From: Flectonema sp. DT1601
Taxonomy: Eukaryota; Euglenozoa; Diplonemea; Diplonemida; Diplonemidae
Length of the DNA stretch: 64,000 bases
NCBI GenBank assembly: GCA_964019425.1
Contig: OZ025860.1
Span: 124,001 to 188,000 of the forward strand
Reading direction: 5' to 3'
Below the pieces are notes generated by a model. That model was given only the letters and a program-made list of their open reading frames with translations. It was not told where the DNA came from and did no database searches. Position 1 is the stretch's first letter, and the number at the start of each line of letters is the position of its first letter. Positions 22,474 through 33,840 of the stretch are shown here, one piece after another. The translations under genes were made by a program, and so were the position numbers.

Positions 22474-24582
22474 CTATCCATCATCACCTTCTTCAGGTGA
22501 TGTAATAATTTGAGATAATAACTCTGTAAGGTTGGTAGTAACTTGTGTAAACTCATCGAGATTTGGATCAGACGGAGGTAACGTCTGTGAAGCCGATAAA
22601 AACTCAATTACCTGAATCCGAACTTCACCAGCAACGTTTGTTAGAAAACCTTTATCAGCCAGGTTGAAGTATAATTTATGAAGAACTGTTAGTAGTTCTA
22701 AGTCTGTCGGTTCGACCACTTGGTGTACTTCAAATAAATTCGATAATAAATCATACTGAGCGAATAACTGAACGTGATTAATATCTGCTGAGTAGTTTAA
22801 TAAAACACCACAAACTGCGAGTACAATACGTCTATCTCCGTGGTCAACAAGAATAGCACAGGCTTCATCAACTCTGCATTGCATCATCCAAATTCTCATT
22901 TCTTCACTTCTGCTAAAATTACCAAAAGTTCTGGCAACTTCAACAACAGCGTCTACGTGGTCATGCATTAGTAACATTGCGATAGCATCACCAATCTTAA
23001 CCTGATTGTCAAGTATCAGATTGTGTTCAGTACAGTCGTAAAAAGATAAGTTAGTAATACAGCAAACAGTGTTTAATATTAACTCTTCACTGTTCTCAAC
23101 AGTCTTTCTAGTGACAAGACCAATAATCGCGTCAACAATCTCTTGGTCTGCTGCTAGTACAGGTCCAACCTCATGTGATATCGACAGGTTAGCAATTATT
23201 CTCATTATCTTAACTAACCTTTCATCTGATTCTACCGCAACTGTTTTACTCACCACAGCGTCCGTCAGCAATGCCGGTTTCTTTGGATCACTTGCCTTGC
23301 TATTACTTTCTCCGTTACTGTTTTGTGGCAGGTTCGCATCAAGGTTATAATAATACACAAAGAGTTCTTTTATTTCTCTTAATAATTCTCCTCCATCAGC
23401 TGTTCCGATGTATTCTCTGTTTGCTTCAGTATTTTGTAATAGATTTCCTAACGTGTAGAGAACTCGTACACAGATTGATTGACTGTTTTTATAATGCATG
23501 CAGATATGTACTAGTGAAGAGAGGTTGGATGGATCTCTGTTCAGAATGAGCTTACAGTCATCTGAGTGAGATAGTTTTGAAAGAATTCTACAAGTGTTGA
23601 GAACGACTTCTTCGTATTCATAAAGTTGTTTAAAAATAGTTGGATGCAACACGCTAATCGTTCCTAATTTTGTAAACAACTGACCATGATTACCAGTTGT
23701 CGATAAGTTTCGTAGCGATGCCGTCGCTTGAATTAACAAATCAATATGAGAACGAAGCTTCTCATCTTTCTTAATCGCTCCTGCGATTTGAACTTTACAA
23801 GTCGCAGTTAGAATTCGAATAGCTCCAAGAGTCGCTAATGATGTCTGATTTTCAGTATTTATACTTATGTTTTTTACTATACCCGCAGCTAGTGTCGTGA
23901 CCTCAATCTCTCTACAATTCTCGAGAACTGATAAGATTGGTTCTACAATCTGTTCTTGTTTGAATAAAATATCATTTTCTTCAATCTTGGAACAGTGATA
24001 CAGCTGTGAAAGCGTGTCTAAGTCGTACTGTCCACACTTTAATCGGATCCTACAGTGACGAAGTATGACTACAGTGTCTCTGCAATTATCAATATTAGAT
24101 TGTAGATGATGTAATAATGGCTCAAGTCGAGAATCATTTAACAATGAATTAGTAGCAAGTAAATGATCTACCAGTTGATTCATTTTAGAAAGGCTAACTT
24201 GAAGTGTTTCAAAGGAGTGTTCGTTATTAATTAAAGTAATGATTGATAGTAAGGATTTCCAATTCGGATCATCATCGTCTAGAGAAAGGATATTCGTTGC
24301 GTGAGTTGGTTTTCTTTCTGCTTCAGAGAATAATTCCTTACTTTGTTTTGCTTTTGCTGCAGCTTCTGATACCTGCGGGGTACCACTAGCATTTCGACTG
24401 GTATCCCAACTCGAATAATCTAATGGTTGAAGTGTTAAAGGTGTGTTCTGACGTGACATTCCTTTACCGTAAAACATTCGTTCCATATCTGCTGGGGTTT
24501 CTGGTCTCGTTGGGTTCATTAAAGTTGCTCTCGCATCTTTGATTATTCTTTGTACACGGCTCTCTCGAAATTCACCTCTCAT
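22474..24582 (-). CDS. ARMC2: Armadillo-repeat protein ARMC2 (axoneme assembly)
   Basis: Single exon. I use the ATG at 24582 (MRGEFRESRVQRII), giving 702 residues; the open frame reaches 24687, but a strong pyrimidine tract plus CAG at 24599-24597 makes the upstream part noncoding. Seen: the N-terminal motif KDARATLMNPTRPETP shared by ARMC2 proteins, then armadillo-type helical repeats over about residues 200-640 (ISINTENQTSLATLGAI, RNLSTTGNHGQLF, TLGNLLQNTEANREYI, RIIANLSISHEVGPVLA, TNLSFY, FGNFSRSEE, GVLLNYSADI). ARMC2 is needed in animals and green algae to bring radial spokes into the growing axoneme, which supports a flagellated host. Confidence 0.88.
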   Translation of the reverse strand: MRGEFRESRVQRIIKDARATLMNPTRPETPADMERMFYGKGMSRQNTPLTLQPLDYSSWDTSRNASGTPQVSEAAAKAKQSKELFSEAERKPTHATNILSLDDDDPNWKSLLSIITLINNEHSFETLQVSLSKMNQLVDHLLATNSLLNDSRLEPLLHHLQSNIDNCRDTVVILRHCRIRLKCGQYDLDTLSQLYHCSKIEENDILFKQEQIVEPILSVLENCREIEVTTLAAGIVKNISINTENQTSLATLGAIRILTATCKVQIAGAIKKDEKLRSHIDLLIQATASLRNLSTTGNHGQLFTKLGTISVLHPTIFKQLYEYEEVVLNTCRILSKLSHSDDCKLILNRDPSNLSSLVHICMHYKNSQSICVRVLYTLGNLLQNTEANREYIGTADGGELLREIKELFVYYYNLDANLPQNSNGESNSKASDPKKPALLTDAVVSKTVAVESDERLVKIMRIIANLSISHEVGPVLAADQEIVDAIIGLVTRKTVENSEELILNTVCCITNLSFYDCTEHNLILDNQVKIGDAIAMLLMHDHVDAVVEVARTFGNFSRSEEMRIWMMQCRVDEACAILVDHGDRRIVLAVCGVLLNYSADINHVQLFAQYDLLSNLFEVHQVVEPTDLELLTVLHKLYFNLADKGFLTNVAGEVRIQVIEFLSASQTLPPSDPNLDEFTQVTTNLTELLSQIITSPEEGDDG

Positions 24583-24912
24583 TGTTGTTGTTGTTTCTGG
24601 AAGAAAAAAGAGAGATTTTTTGAGAGATGAATTTATAAACCTGTGTGTGGTTAGATTCGCTAATTCCAGTAGTCGTTTGAGTGTCACTTACCACATATTC
24701 TTAGACAGCTGGGTTAAGATGCAACGTTAATAACACACTCAAAACATCACTTAAGAAGCCATGAGCTTCTTCTAATAAAAATGTTTGTTTTTCTTTTTTT
24801 TTTTTTTTCTTCTTCTTTTTTTTCAAGTTATTTGTGTAAGCTGCGCCAATCCCTTCAATTTTTTTTTTTTTTTTTTTTTTTTCAGTAGAGTAATACGAAG
24901 GTGAGAATCATT
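24583..24912. other. Spacer with T runs and the ARMC2 upstream acceptor
   Basis: Contains T runs at about 24794-24807 and 24858-24882. On the minus strand the sequence just before ARMC2 reads CTCTCTTTTTTCTTCCAG. No gene seen. Confidence 0.6.
24597..24614 (-). promoter_or_regulatory. Splice-acceptor-like site before ARMC2
   Basis: Minus strand: CTCTCTTTTTTCTTCCAG, followed by an AAC-rich leader and the ATG at 24582. It decides against the longer open frame. Confidence 0.65.
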
Positions 24913-25159
24913 TTAAGGCATTCCAGCGTGTACGAGACCACCATCGTAGGCGGTGCTTCCGGTAAAGGCATCGTAGTTCTTAGTGGTTTTACAGCACTGG
25001 TATTGGTTTGAGATTCGTTTACATGCTTGATGTTGGTTTCTTATGTTATAAAAAAGGACATACCATTGAGATTGGTCTTGCTGTGGCAGCTCCGTTATCA
25101 AGTGCGAACCCGATCTTTCCCTTTGCTGTAGTTGTGACACCTCCTAATCCGATTGGCAT
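24913..25159 (-). CDS. 59-residue protein of unknown function
   Basis: Two exons, 25159-25064 and 24996-24913, joined in phase 0 (donor GTATGT, acceptor CAG, intron 67 nt). The joined protein is 59 residues: MPIGLGGVTTTAKGKIGF..., Cys-Cys at residues 33-34, then TGSTAYDGGLVHAGMP. The frame is short, but the consensus splice sites, the phase match and the non-biased composition (Gly/Thr/Ala rather than the Lys/Phe of random frames here) support it. It lies between ARMC2 and HUS1 on the same strand. No family is recognised. A CAG in an AAC-rich stretch lies about 22 nt upstream of the start. Confidence 0.68.
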
Positions 25160-25332
25160 TGTTGTGTAGTGTGTAGAATGCTGTTGTTGTTTTTTTAAAT
25201 TTTTTAATAATAAAAGTGTGAACGGACAAGTTTTGCAGTTAGGTTGTAAAAAAAACAGGTTAGTATTTAGGATCTTTTTCTTCTTCTAACAGCAGCAAGG
25301 GCCGCTTTAACAAAAAACAATATAATGAACCA

Positions 25333-26166
25333 TTACGACAGACAAGGGAGTACGAAAACGACGGATAATTCCTCGAATCCTGATACCTGAATTATTAAAG
25401 ATCTCGATTCAAGGAAATGTCCCAAAACTTGTGTTGGAGATAATTTATCTAGATCTATTATCGAAAGTAGTTTTTTCGCATCGACGATACACGAAGCAGT
25501 CGGAGGAGGGACGTCGTCATGATCGTCCTTCTTACCAATTGTTAGTTTATGAAATCTAGTTGCAGAAGAGACACAAGAGGTCTGAATACGAAGTTCGATT
25601 GTTGCACTAGAAACGTTTGCTGTTACCTGAACTTTATCAGTCATTTTAACAGCTTTTTCAAGAAATGGACGCAACTCAGATACCGGTGGTAAGAATATCG
25701 AAGGTGTTGTGCTTCCTATACCCGTACAGTCCGGGACAGTCATTTCTCCAACTTCTTCTTCAGTCAGTACAGCAACAGGGATATCGTGAATTACATCATG
25801 AGAACTGTTGGATTTCATTGCCATGCAAATTTGCAGAACCGGTCTTCCACCAACTACTCCGAGTTTTATTGTTGCACTTGTTGCTTTCTCTGCTGGCTTT
25901 AATACTCTCAAAAGAGCACCAGCGTCAACTCGGAGGTATATAGAATTATCCATTCTGCTTTCAACTCTCATTTCTTCCATTACTTGGGATGATTTTATTG
26001 TTACGACAGTTTGTACTCCAGACCCTCCTGTTCCTGCACCACAGATGAACATTATCCTTCGTGCTCCTATTTTCCAGACTGTTTCACCGTATCTATTGAC
26101 CTTTTGAAGAACTGCTAGCACTTGTACCAATGTTCGGACCTGTCTAAGTTGGGCTCTAAAACGCAT
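25333..26166 (-). CDS. HUS1: HUS1, subunit of the 9-1-1 checkpoint clamp
   Basis: Single exon; ATG at 26166 (MRFRAQL) gives 277 residues against 280 in human HUS1. Seen: MRFRAQL at the start (MKFRAK in animals), IYLRVDAGALLRVLKPAEKA, the HDIPVAVL block near residue 130 (HDIPIKV in animals), FLPPVSELRPFLEKA, and the C-terminal pattern PTQVLGHFLESRSL...FVLPCLS (PALS in animals). HUS1 forms a ring with RAD9 and RAD1 that is loaded at DNA damage and activates the checkpoint. The open frame continues upstream through a T-run, but that part is Lys-rich and lies beyond an acceptor-like CATTTCAG at about 26187-26180, so I exclude it. Confidence 0.9.
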   Translation of the reverse strand: MRFRAQLRQVRTLVQVLAVLQKVNRYGETVWKIGARRIMFICGAGTGGSGVQTVVTIKSSQVMEEMRVESRMDNSIYLRVDAGALLRVLKPAEKATSATIKLGVVGGRPVLQICMAMKSNSSHDVIHDIPVAVLTEEEVGEMTVPDCTGIGSTTPSIFLPPVSELRPFLEKAVKMTDKVQVTANVSSATIELRIQTSCVSSATRFHKLTIGKKDDHDDVPPPTASCIVDAKKLLSIIDLDKLSPTQVLGHFLESRSLIIQVSGFEELSVVFVLPCLS

Positions 26167-27836
26167 TCTGCTGAGTGTCCTGAAATGGAACCTGTTGAAT
26201 GAATTAAATAATGTATTAAATGAACTAATTGGAAAGTTTTTTTTTTTTTTTTTTTTTTTGTTATCGACAAAACAAGGGACTAGCAATGCAACTAAATACC
26301 ATTCAAAGGCGGGGGGCACCACGCCGTGCAAGGACGGGGTGGCTGTGAACGGTCTTTAGTTTGTTGCTAACAACTTCCACTTTTTTTTTTTTTTTTTTTT
26401 TTTTCTTTTCAAAAAGTCTGGGGGGTTGGTTCGGAATCTCTCCGCCTCTCCTTCTTCCTGTTTATTTATTCATTTATTTTTTTTTTACTTGAGGTATTTT
26501 CTTGAAGTTTTTTTTTTTTTTTTTATAAGTACTATTTTTATCATCTAACTTACCTTCGTATCATTCGCCCTGCAGGATGATTTTATTCGCTCACTACCGG
26601 CAGAAATTAGTTATGAGTTGGTACATGCCGGAAAGTACTCACACTTTCGTTGCCTGTGTATGAAGCCCAAATGATGACACCGCCATTGAACTCACTTATC
26701 AAAGCCAGCTAAAAGAGAATTTTTATTTTTTCACTCTTGCAGGCTGCAAGACAATATTGACTACGTGCAGTTGAGTCCAAAAGACTTATTTAGCAAAAAG
26801 GCGATAATGGTTTTAATTCCCTTCCTTCTTATTCTTTTCAAAAAATAAAAAAACAATAAGTTTATGAACAAAATCAACGACGAATGCAACTCTTGCACTC
26901 AGAATCAACATAAAAAAAAAACAGACAGTTGGATGATTCTGGCCGTCGCATCAAAGCAGAAATTGTAAGTAAAATAAGACACCGGATACGTGTAGCACTC
27001 CCGTCTTATCGTGCAGCTTAAGATGGGAAAATTACAAATTTCATGAGAAAAATTGGGGTCGGCGTGGGTGGGGAGAATTTGGGAACTGAAAAAGCTAAAA
27101 CAATATACATATTTCTTTTTTTTTTTTTTTTTTTTTTTTTGCTTTCTTTTCTTTTCCTGGGGAAGCTTTGGAATGGGACATTTGGCTGGAGGGAGGAATT
27201 TCTTGTTTCCTTTTTTTTTTTTTTTTTTTTTTTTTTTTCCACAATTTTTTTTTTTTTTCGTTGTTGTTCGACAAGGTTCAACCCTATTAAAGCTCAAACA
27301 AACCAACACACTTAAAGAAGTACAGAACTGCAAATAATGCGAACAATACGGGACTTACAAGGAAGCACATAATACCAAGAGCTTCTTCAACTCACCCACC
27401 CAAAGCTATGTGTGACTTGCAAACGGTACATAAAAATAGTTGATGAAGGCAGCGGGGAGGTACACTCAATTCTTTGTTTTTCTATTATTTTCTTTTTTTT
27501 CTTTTCTTCTGTTGGGGAAGCAGTGACACGCACGTTCATGTTGTACATCCTTCCCATTTCATGAGCAGAAGGAATTGCAAGGGGAAGTCTAAACGTGAGG
27601 GGTACTTGGGGGGCAATTCCAGTTGCGTGATGCTTACACTTGGTGGGGGTTCAAAAATTTCCGTTTTTCTTACAACTTCATACGGTTTTTCTCTTTCCTC
27701 AAAAAAAATCTGGGACACATGGATGGGGGGTCTTCCGGAATACATTGGGCTGTCTTTTGTTCTTAAAAAGACTACAAAGACCATAATTCCCACCCATATT
27801 GCTGTGGGACGAGGCCGCAAAGCAAAACATAAGTTT
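26167..27836. other. 1.7-kb gene-free spacer dominated by T runs
   Basis: T runs of roughly 20 or more occur at about 26238-26259, 26380-26404, 27116-27140 and 27209-27238. Open frames on both strands in 26900-27340 are Phe-, Lys- or Gly-rich translations of these runs. A 126-codon plus-strand frame at 27474-27854 has no supporting feature and runs into the end of the Cys-rich gene. Confidence 0.55.
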
Positions 27837-29936
27837 CTACAGAAGGATGGTTAATACAATAAGGGCGATTGTAAACAAACTAACAGCAATCTGTCCACCA
27901 GAGTTGCAGTAGTTTCCACAACCAGCCTCAAGACAGTTCTGAAGGATCAGTTGGTATCTCTTCGTACTCATACAACCTCCTCCTCTGTAGCAGACTTCCT
28001 TCTCCTTCAAACAGTTACAGACTTTGTAGTTCTCGTTAAGATCTTCTCTTACTTCAAAAGTATCAGCCGCAAGGTTCCAAAATCTCGGATACTCAGCTGG
28101 GTCAGTTGCCAAACACATGTTAGTCTGAGCCTCACAGGTTTGCTGTGTTGTTATATTTACCACAAAAATTAATTACAAACCCAAAGTAATGTACTCAGAT
28201 TTCAAAAAGGGTTAACCGTCAACTCACATTAAATAATAATAACAACATACTCTAGTTCCTGGCTCACAAAGCCCACCAGTAGTGGTGGAAATCCATGAAG
28301 CAGTCACTTCCAGGTTGCACTGCTCGTGGAAAGAGTTAACAACGGTTGCGTCAGGTACGAAACTGTTTTTATTTTTATTTAGAATTCAGTAAATAGAACC
28401 GCACCTGTCATTTGTGTGATTATACTATTTTCCTATAACCCTAATGCATACCTGTTGATGTAACGTAACAACCAGGTGCGTGCCTGGGATCCTCCTGTGT
28501 ATCCCCTGACTACTTCAGGTTCAGTAGTGATCGACGATGAACGTGGTCCGTGAATCTGTGATATTATTTTAATTTTTCAACTAATTCGTCTTAGAGATAT
28601 ATTCAAAACATTATTTTAGTAAACAAAAGAATTAAATAAATACCCTGTTTGACTGGAACACGTAACCGTTTCCCTTGTCGGTGAGGACTCCTCCAAGACG
28701 GAGGTCGGTAGTGGAGATGACGTTTGGGTAGCAAGTGCTGGATTCTTCAACCCAAATGCACGAACCCGTAGGTTGGACAGTAATATTAACGATGCCATTG
28801 TTTTCTAATTCCGCTCCACTTCTATCACCGAGACATGTTGCTTCAAGAGTGTTGCTGCAACATCTTCTCTGAGCAACAGTCAGATCTGAAATGAAAGCAT
28901 CACATGATGGAACTTCTAATAAATGAAATGACCATCCTTGGCCAACAGGAACAACTGCGAGTGATGCAACACATCCAGCAGTTGGAAGGCCAGCAGCAGT
29001 GTGGTGAATATCAAGACAAGATAATTCAAGCTGAGGTCCCCTTCCAAGTTCCCAGTAACGAGTGTTGCTGGCAAGGTAAGCGTTAGTCAACTTACCTCCA
29101 AGTGACTGGGCGTCTCTTCTCAGTCCGCTTACGGTGACTGTTGAGCTTCCGAAGGTCTGACTTGCGTGGCGAGGGGCTTCAGTTCCGTTTGCGAAGTATG
29201 GAAGTTGTCCATCAACTTCAATAGGAAACTGAGAGTCAATCGGAGCAGAGCAGTGACGCTCTTGTGGGTTGAATGCTCTAGCAATCCAAGAAAGTCTTAA
29301 TCGGTATGAACAACCAGCTGGAACATTTAAAGTGTATCCCATCCACCAGTCATGTTGAACAGTACTGTGACCATTATACTGAATATCAATTCCAGTCGCA
29401 ACATTAGCAACATCAAATGGCCATACAATAGGAGCTCCGACAGTTGTTAAGGTACGGATATCAAGAGTAACGAATCTTTGGAATGTACCATTACCAGTTA
29501 GAAATGATCTCATAGCACGGCAGCTGCTGGTTGGAGAAAAGTCTTCTCTCTGACACCATCTGATACCTCCTTCAGGGCTAGTCTTAACAGGTCTATCCCA
29601 ACAGTTACCAGTAACTGGTTCACTGCAATCAATTGCGTCAGTTCTGTTTAATCCATCAGTCTCGTTAATTGATTGACCGTAGAATATTCTAGTCTGAAGA
29701 GTTACAGCTCCTGCACAAGCGCCTATCACGTCAAGCTGAGTTGGGGCGAATGTTGTTGGGACTGGTTTTACAATAGCACTTCTTCCCTTACCAATATAAT
29801 AAAATCTCGTCGTTGCTCCAGCACCGAATACGTTTGCATTAGCGTTATTCGGATCAGTAGCAAGTTCTACCCGATAACCATCCTCCTGCGCTGCAACTAA
29901 CGATGCTGAGAGCAATACGAGTGCCGACCTGATCAT
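27837..29936 (-). CDS. Cys-rich surface protein, family X member 1, probably GPI-anchored
   Basis: Four exons, 29936-28644, 28555-28452, 28362-28251 and 28142-27837, encode 604 residues; junctions agree with the paralogues at 33847-38433. Seen: a signal peptide (MIRSALVLLSASLVAAQ), many Cys and N-glycosylation sites, and a C-terminal Cys motif NCLKEKEVCYR...CLEAGC. The end CNSGGQ plus about 17 hydrophobic residues has the form of a GPI-attachment signal, so the product is likely on the cell surface. Shared with the paralogues: a region around WIAR...HC, RGPQLELSCLDIHHT, and STTTGGLCEP. The family is not recognised and function is unknown. A clear acceptor (TTACTTTTCACAG) ends at 29965, 28 nt before the start. 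Confidence 0.82.
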
Positions 29937-31109
29937 TTTACGGGGTGGGCGACGGGTAGTCCACCTGTGAAAAGTAATAAATAGTTAGTATCATTAATTT
30001 TAGAACAGAAAAGTGAGAATAAGAAAAGTAGAGATTAGTAAAAAAGTATTCATTTCCACAGTTTCCTAACATCAAAAGGGTAATAGAATATGTAGTTTCA
30101 GGAGCCTTAATCTTATACTACTTGTCCCTTTTTAGGCCTTCATCAGTAAGTTCTAAGGGACTTCATTCTATGTTGAAGTTGCTATCGTTCAAAGATAAAA
30201 ATCCATCGGAGCTCGCCAGGATAGGGCTAGCAATGTTTATTTGCTTTTACTCAATTTGAATTTTTGACGTCTGGTCGTTTCACTATTACAGCCGAGTTAT
30301 TAGATGAGTCGTCATCCAATTTGCGTTTTACTTTATCTTCGCATACCATCAAAGGTCCTATTCGCAGGTGCCATCAGTTCAATAGTTAGAATATGAGTTT
30401 ATTATAAAAAAGTGCACTAAAATAAAATATAAAAAAGAAAAGTTATAAAAACACATTGTTCTGCTGTTCCATAATACACTGTGGAATACGTAGTTTTAAG
30501 TTTCAATAGTTAGCTAGAAGGTCTTAAGACTTTAGTGAAATAAACGTCTCGTGCAATCCATAAATTAAATACCTGTTAACAATAATTATTATCCACAAAC
30601 TGACTACGTTCAGCTTCATTACGTAACCCCCGAGACACTGGGCGGATTTCGTTCGCGTAGTTTCTTCTTCTTTTCGCCATTTTCTTTTCTTTTTTTTTTT
30701 TCCTTCTCGTTTTTTTCTTTTTTCTCTTGTCGATTCGTAGTTACCGACCATTGTCAACCCACTTCAAATTATGAGAAGAATGTTTAAAAGGGAATTCAAG
30801 CGGGATCTTGGCTACCAAAGCCAACGTTTTGAATATTTCAGAAAAGACGAGAAATTCGTGTGTTTTTTTCCATTTTACTATTCTTTTTTCGTTCTTTTTT
30901 TCCTTAGTTATTTCATCATTCTTTTTTTTTTATTTTTATTTATTTTTTTTTTTTTTAAAAACTTCCTCTTTTTTTTTTTTCTTCTTTTTTTTTTTCGGTC
31001 GATCTCGTTGTCTTCGAAAATAAAAAAGAAACTTACACGGGGCGAGGGGGGGCTACGATAACATCATTGTAAAAGTCGCGAAAGTCAACGCGCGTAAAAC
31101 GAAGCTCTC
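29937..31109. other. 1.2-kb spacer, no gene seen
   Basis: Contains T/A runs near 30690-30725 and 30920-31000. Minus-strand frames such as 30524-30757 are Lys/Arg-rich and are not supported. Confidence 0.55.
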
Positions 31110-31552
31110 CTATCCCATAAAGTGAACAGCAGTAAAGAGAAGCAAGATAGAGCACAGGCAATAATCGCAGAATGATGATTGAACAGTGCACTCTCTAAAT
31201 TGAGGAGCATTAGCTGGTGCGGCCTGCATTCTCAGTGAGATGGTAAAAATCAGCATTCCAAGGTTCGAAAATAGTCCTCCCAAGTACGCGTTGAAAGGGA
31301 AGGATCCAACAATGTTACAGTACGCAAAGATTACCAAACAATTCAACAAGAAGAACACAATGAACGCATCACACACACGAAGTCTCTGACTGGTGTTTGC
31401 ATCATAACTTTTCTTAAATGCCCCGAAAATAGATTTTGCGTCGTTCGACATTTTATTAATATCAGATGGCTGAATATAAGGAATAAAGGAGAATACGAAA
31501 TCCAAATATAACACAAAAGAAGAAGTACACGATTGCATTCCCAACTCACCAT
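31110..31552 (-). CDS. DAD1: DAD1/OST2 subunit of oligosaccharyltransferase
   Basis: The main frame from ATG 31451 to 31110 is 113 residues, exactly the length of human DAD1. Seen: SQRLRVCDAFIVFFLLNCL, CNIVGSFPFNAYLGGLFSNLG (GTFPFNSFLSGFISCVG in animals), LRMQ, and an end in HFMG (NFVG in animals), with the expected three membrane helices. DAD1 sits in the ER membrane as part of the complex that N-glycosylates proteins. An alternative start exists: ATG at 31552-31550 followed by donor GTGAGT and acceptor TTATATTCAG (ending 31470) would give an exon coding only Met, then PSDINK in frame with MSND, for 120 residues. The same acceptor could instead be a spliced-leader site with translation from 31451. 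Confidence 0.92.
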
Positions 31553-32784
31553 TTTATTAAAAACCTGAAAAAAACAGATACGAACGATAATTTATATAAA
31601 CAATATTGTTTTTCCTCAATTTTTTTACATGCTTGGTCGGAGGTAGAATCGCAATACAAGGGACTGCTCTGAATCACAGCCCGATTGAGAAACTCGTGCT
31701 CCGGGGGTTGGGATGGGAGTGGGGATGGGGGTGGTTGTTTCTATTCCTTTTTTCACATGTCATTCAGCTCGTATAGAAGGGCCCTATTCTGAATTTTTAC
31801 ATATTTTTTTTTTTTGTCCAAAATTTGGTGATTTTCTGGTCTTGTCAGTTGTACCACTTTGGTACACTATTCTTCTTTTTTTTCCTTGACATTTTTTTTT
31901 ATTTAAAAATTCTTCCTTTCGTCTATTCTAAGCAGAATGGATCCTGGTGCTGCTTAAAAAAAATCTTTTTTTTAATGACAAGATCGTCACTGAACCACTC
32001 TTAGGGCTCTTGTCGCAACGATACCCATTTTGAGAAACGATACCTTTTTGTTTATGTATAATCAGGTGATGTTATACAGGGAAATGATTTCGACAATTGG
32101 GTCACTTAAGAAAAACGGATTTCATCTCGCACAAATGTTTCCCCATGACGAATCAAAAGTTTTTTTTTTTTTAATAAAAGACTCATTACGTGACAAAACA
32201 TTTATCAAGATTTATCGTTGACTAAGTGGCATTAAGGGGATCTCCCATTCCTGCTGCTGTGTGCTCAACAAACGAGTTAAGAAATGAGTATACATTCACA
32301 TTAAGGTGGAAGGGAAAAAAAAAAAAAAAAAAAAAAAAAAACCAAAAAATATATCTTTTATTAACAAGCAGTAATTTATATGACATATTTTTTTTTTGTT
32401 GTTGTTGTTTTTTTTTATTTTATTTTATCCGACTCTTCTCTGCAACAGAAAAGACGAAACACATGTCAAAAAAAAAAAAAAAAAAAAAGCATTCGCACTT
32501 TATAATAATACGACATCCCCCTGGTCAGGGACAAAGTCAATACTACAATGGGTGAATCACCTACTGCCAATGGAAGAATTGGGAATGCGTGCAGTAAGCT
32601 GAGTGCGAATGAATCGTAGAACATCACCACACGCAATGTTTGCTACGACAATGAGACTTCCCTTTTTTTTTTTTTTTTTTTTTTTTTTAATGCTTATTTA
32701 TTCATTTATTTAATCTTTTTTTCTTTTTTTTCCCCCTCTTTTTTTTTTTTTTTTCGTCGTAGTAATGTTTTTTCGAGTGGGGAG

Positions 32785-32818
<34 letters not shown>

Positions 32819-33840
32819 TATTATTTCACTACAAAGAAATTTAAAGTATTTTTGACAACACCTTTTTTTTTTAATGAACTTTTTTTGTAATGTTAAGAGA
32901 TTTTTATTCTAAGCATCAGAACGTATAATTTTACAGATAGAAAAAAACACTAAAGGGGGGGACGTAATGCAGAACACACAGCAACACTGAAACTGGGTAG
33001 TGGGTAGTCCATAGCAGACTGATCTAGCGAGTGGGGTTTGAGGATACCAGCGGCGCGTTAGCATGCATGATGATTTCCTTCTTTTCTTTTTATTTTTGGG
33101 TATTCTTATTCTTTTTACTTGTTTTTTTTTTTTTTTTTAAAAGTTCACCATCTTTATTCACAGAGGAGAGCCTACCTCCGCAATTAACAAGGTACGCACA
33201 AAATCAAAAAAAACTTGGCAGAAAGAAAATCAAAAAAACATAAGAAATGGGGAAATGGAAAAATGGGACCTTTTTTTTTTTTCCTTCTTTCTTTCATTTT
33301 CTCTCTGGAAGAGAGAACCGCCATACAAATTCGTCTTCTGAATTTCTTTTTTTTTTTTCCACCATTCTTTCTTAAACACTAATATGCCGTTTTCGGGAGC
33401 GGGAACTAATTTGTTAATTCTTCAATGATCAGGCTACAGAACAACGTTGAAGCCAGTGTTGGAATGAAAAAGGCAAAACTGCAGTGCATTTCATTGTTTA
33501 AGTATCCCAGTACTCTGGAAAAACACACTCAATAGTAATAATAATTGCTTCGATACAACAAAAGCAAGCTGCTACTAATACTTTGGCCTACTTATCTATC
33601 TTCAGCGTGCCTTTATGTAATAGGTCGTTAAGGGCTGAGATAGGGAAAATTATGAAAAAAAAAAATAAAACTAAAAAAATTGTACATTTCAAAAAAAAAA
33701 AAAAATAAAGCCCACACAAAAAGAAAATATAAGAAAAAAAAAAAAGAGAAACCGACTTATTAAGGATACAGCAGACTTATAGAATTAGTAAACACCTTCG
33801 GAATAAGTACTTTTTGCGCCTAAGCTCGCATGAACTAAAT
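31553..33840. other. 2.3-kb gene-free spacer with very long A/T runs and a G-run cluster
   Basis: Holds T runs at about 32663-32688, A runs at 32315-32341 and 32788-32813, and the G cluster at 31703-31734. Frames across 32226-32600 translate A runs and are not supported. No RNA gene recognised. Confidence 0.55.
31703..31734 (+). other. Candidate G-quadruplex sequence
   Basis: Plus strand reads G5-TT-G3-AT-G3-AGT-G4-AT-G5, five G runs separated by 2-3 bases, in a stretch that is otherwise A+T-rich. It is about 150 nt upstream of the DAD1 gene in transcription sense, so the C-rich strand is the sense strand. Confidence 0.85.

Noticed and set aside
27018-27337. Lys- and Phe-rich frames on both strands
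   Set aside because: They are translations of long A/T runs in several frames at once.
27474-27854. 126-codon plus-strand frame (MFFYYFLFFLFF...)
   Set aside because: Starts in a T-run, has no recognisable domain, and would be the only plus-strand gene; no acceptor-like site precedes it.
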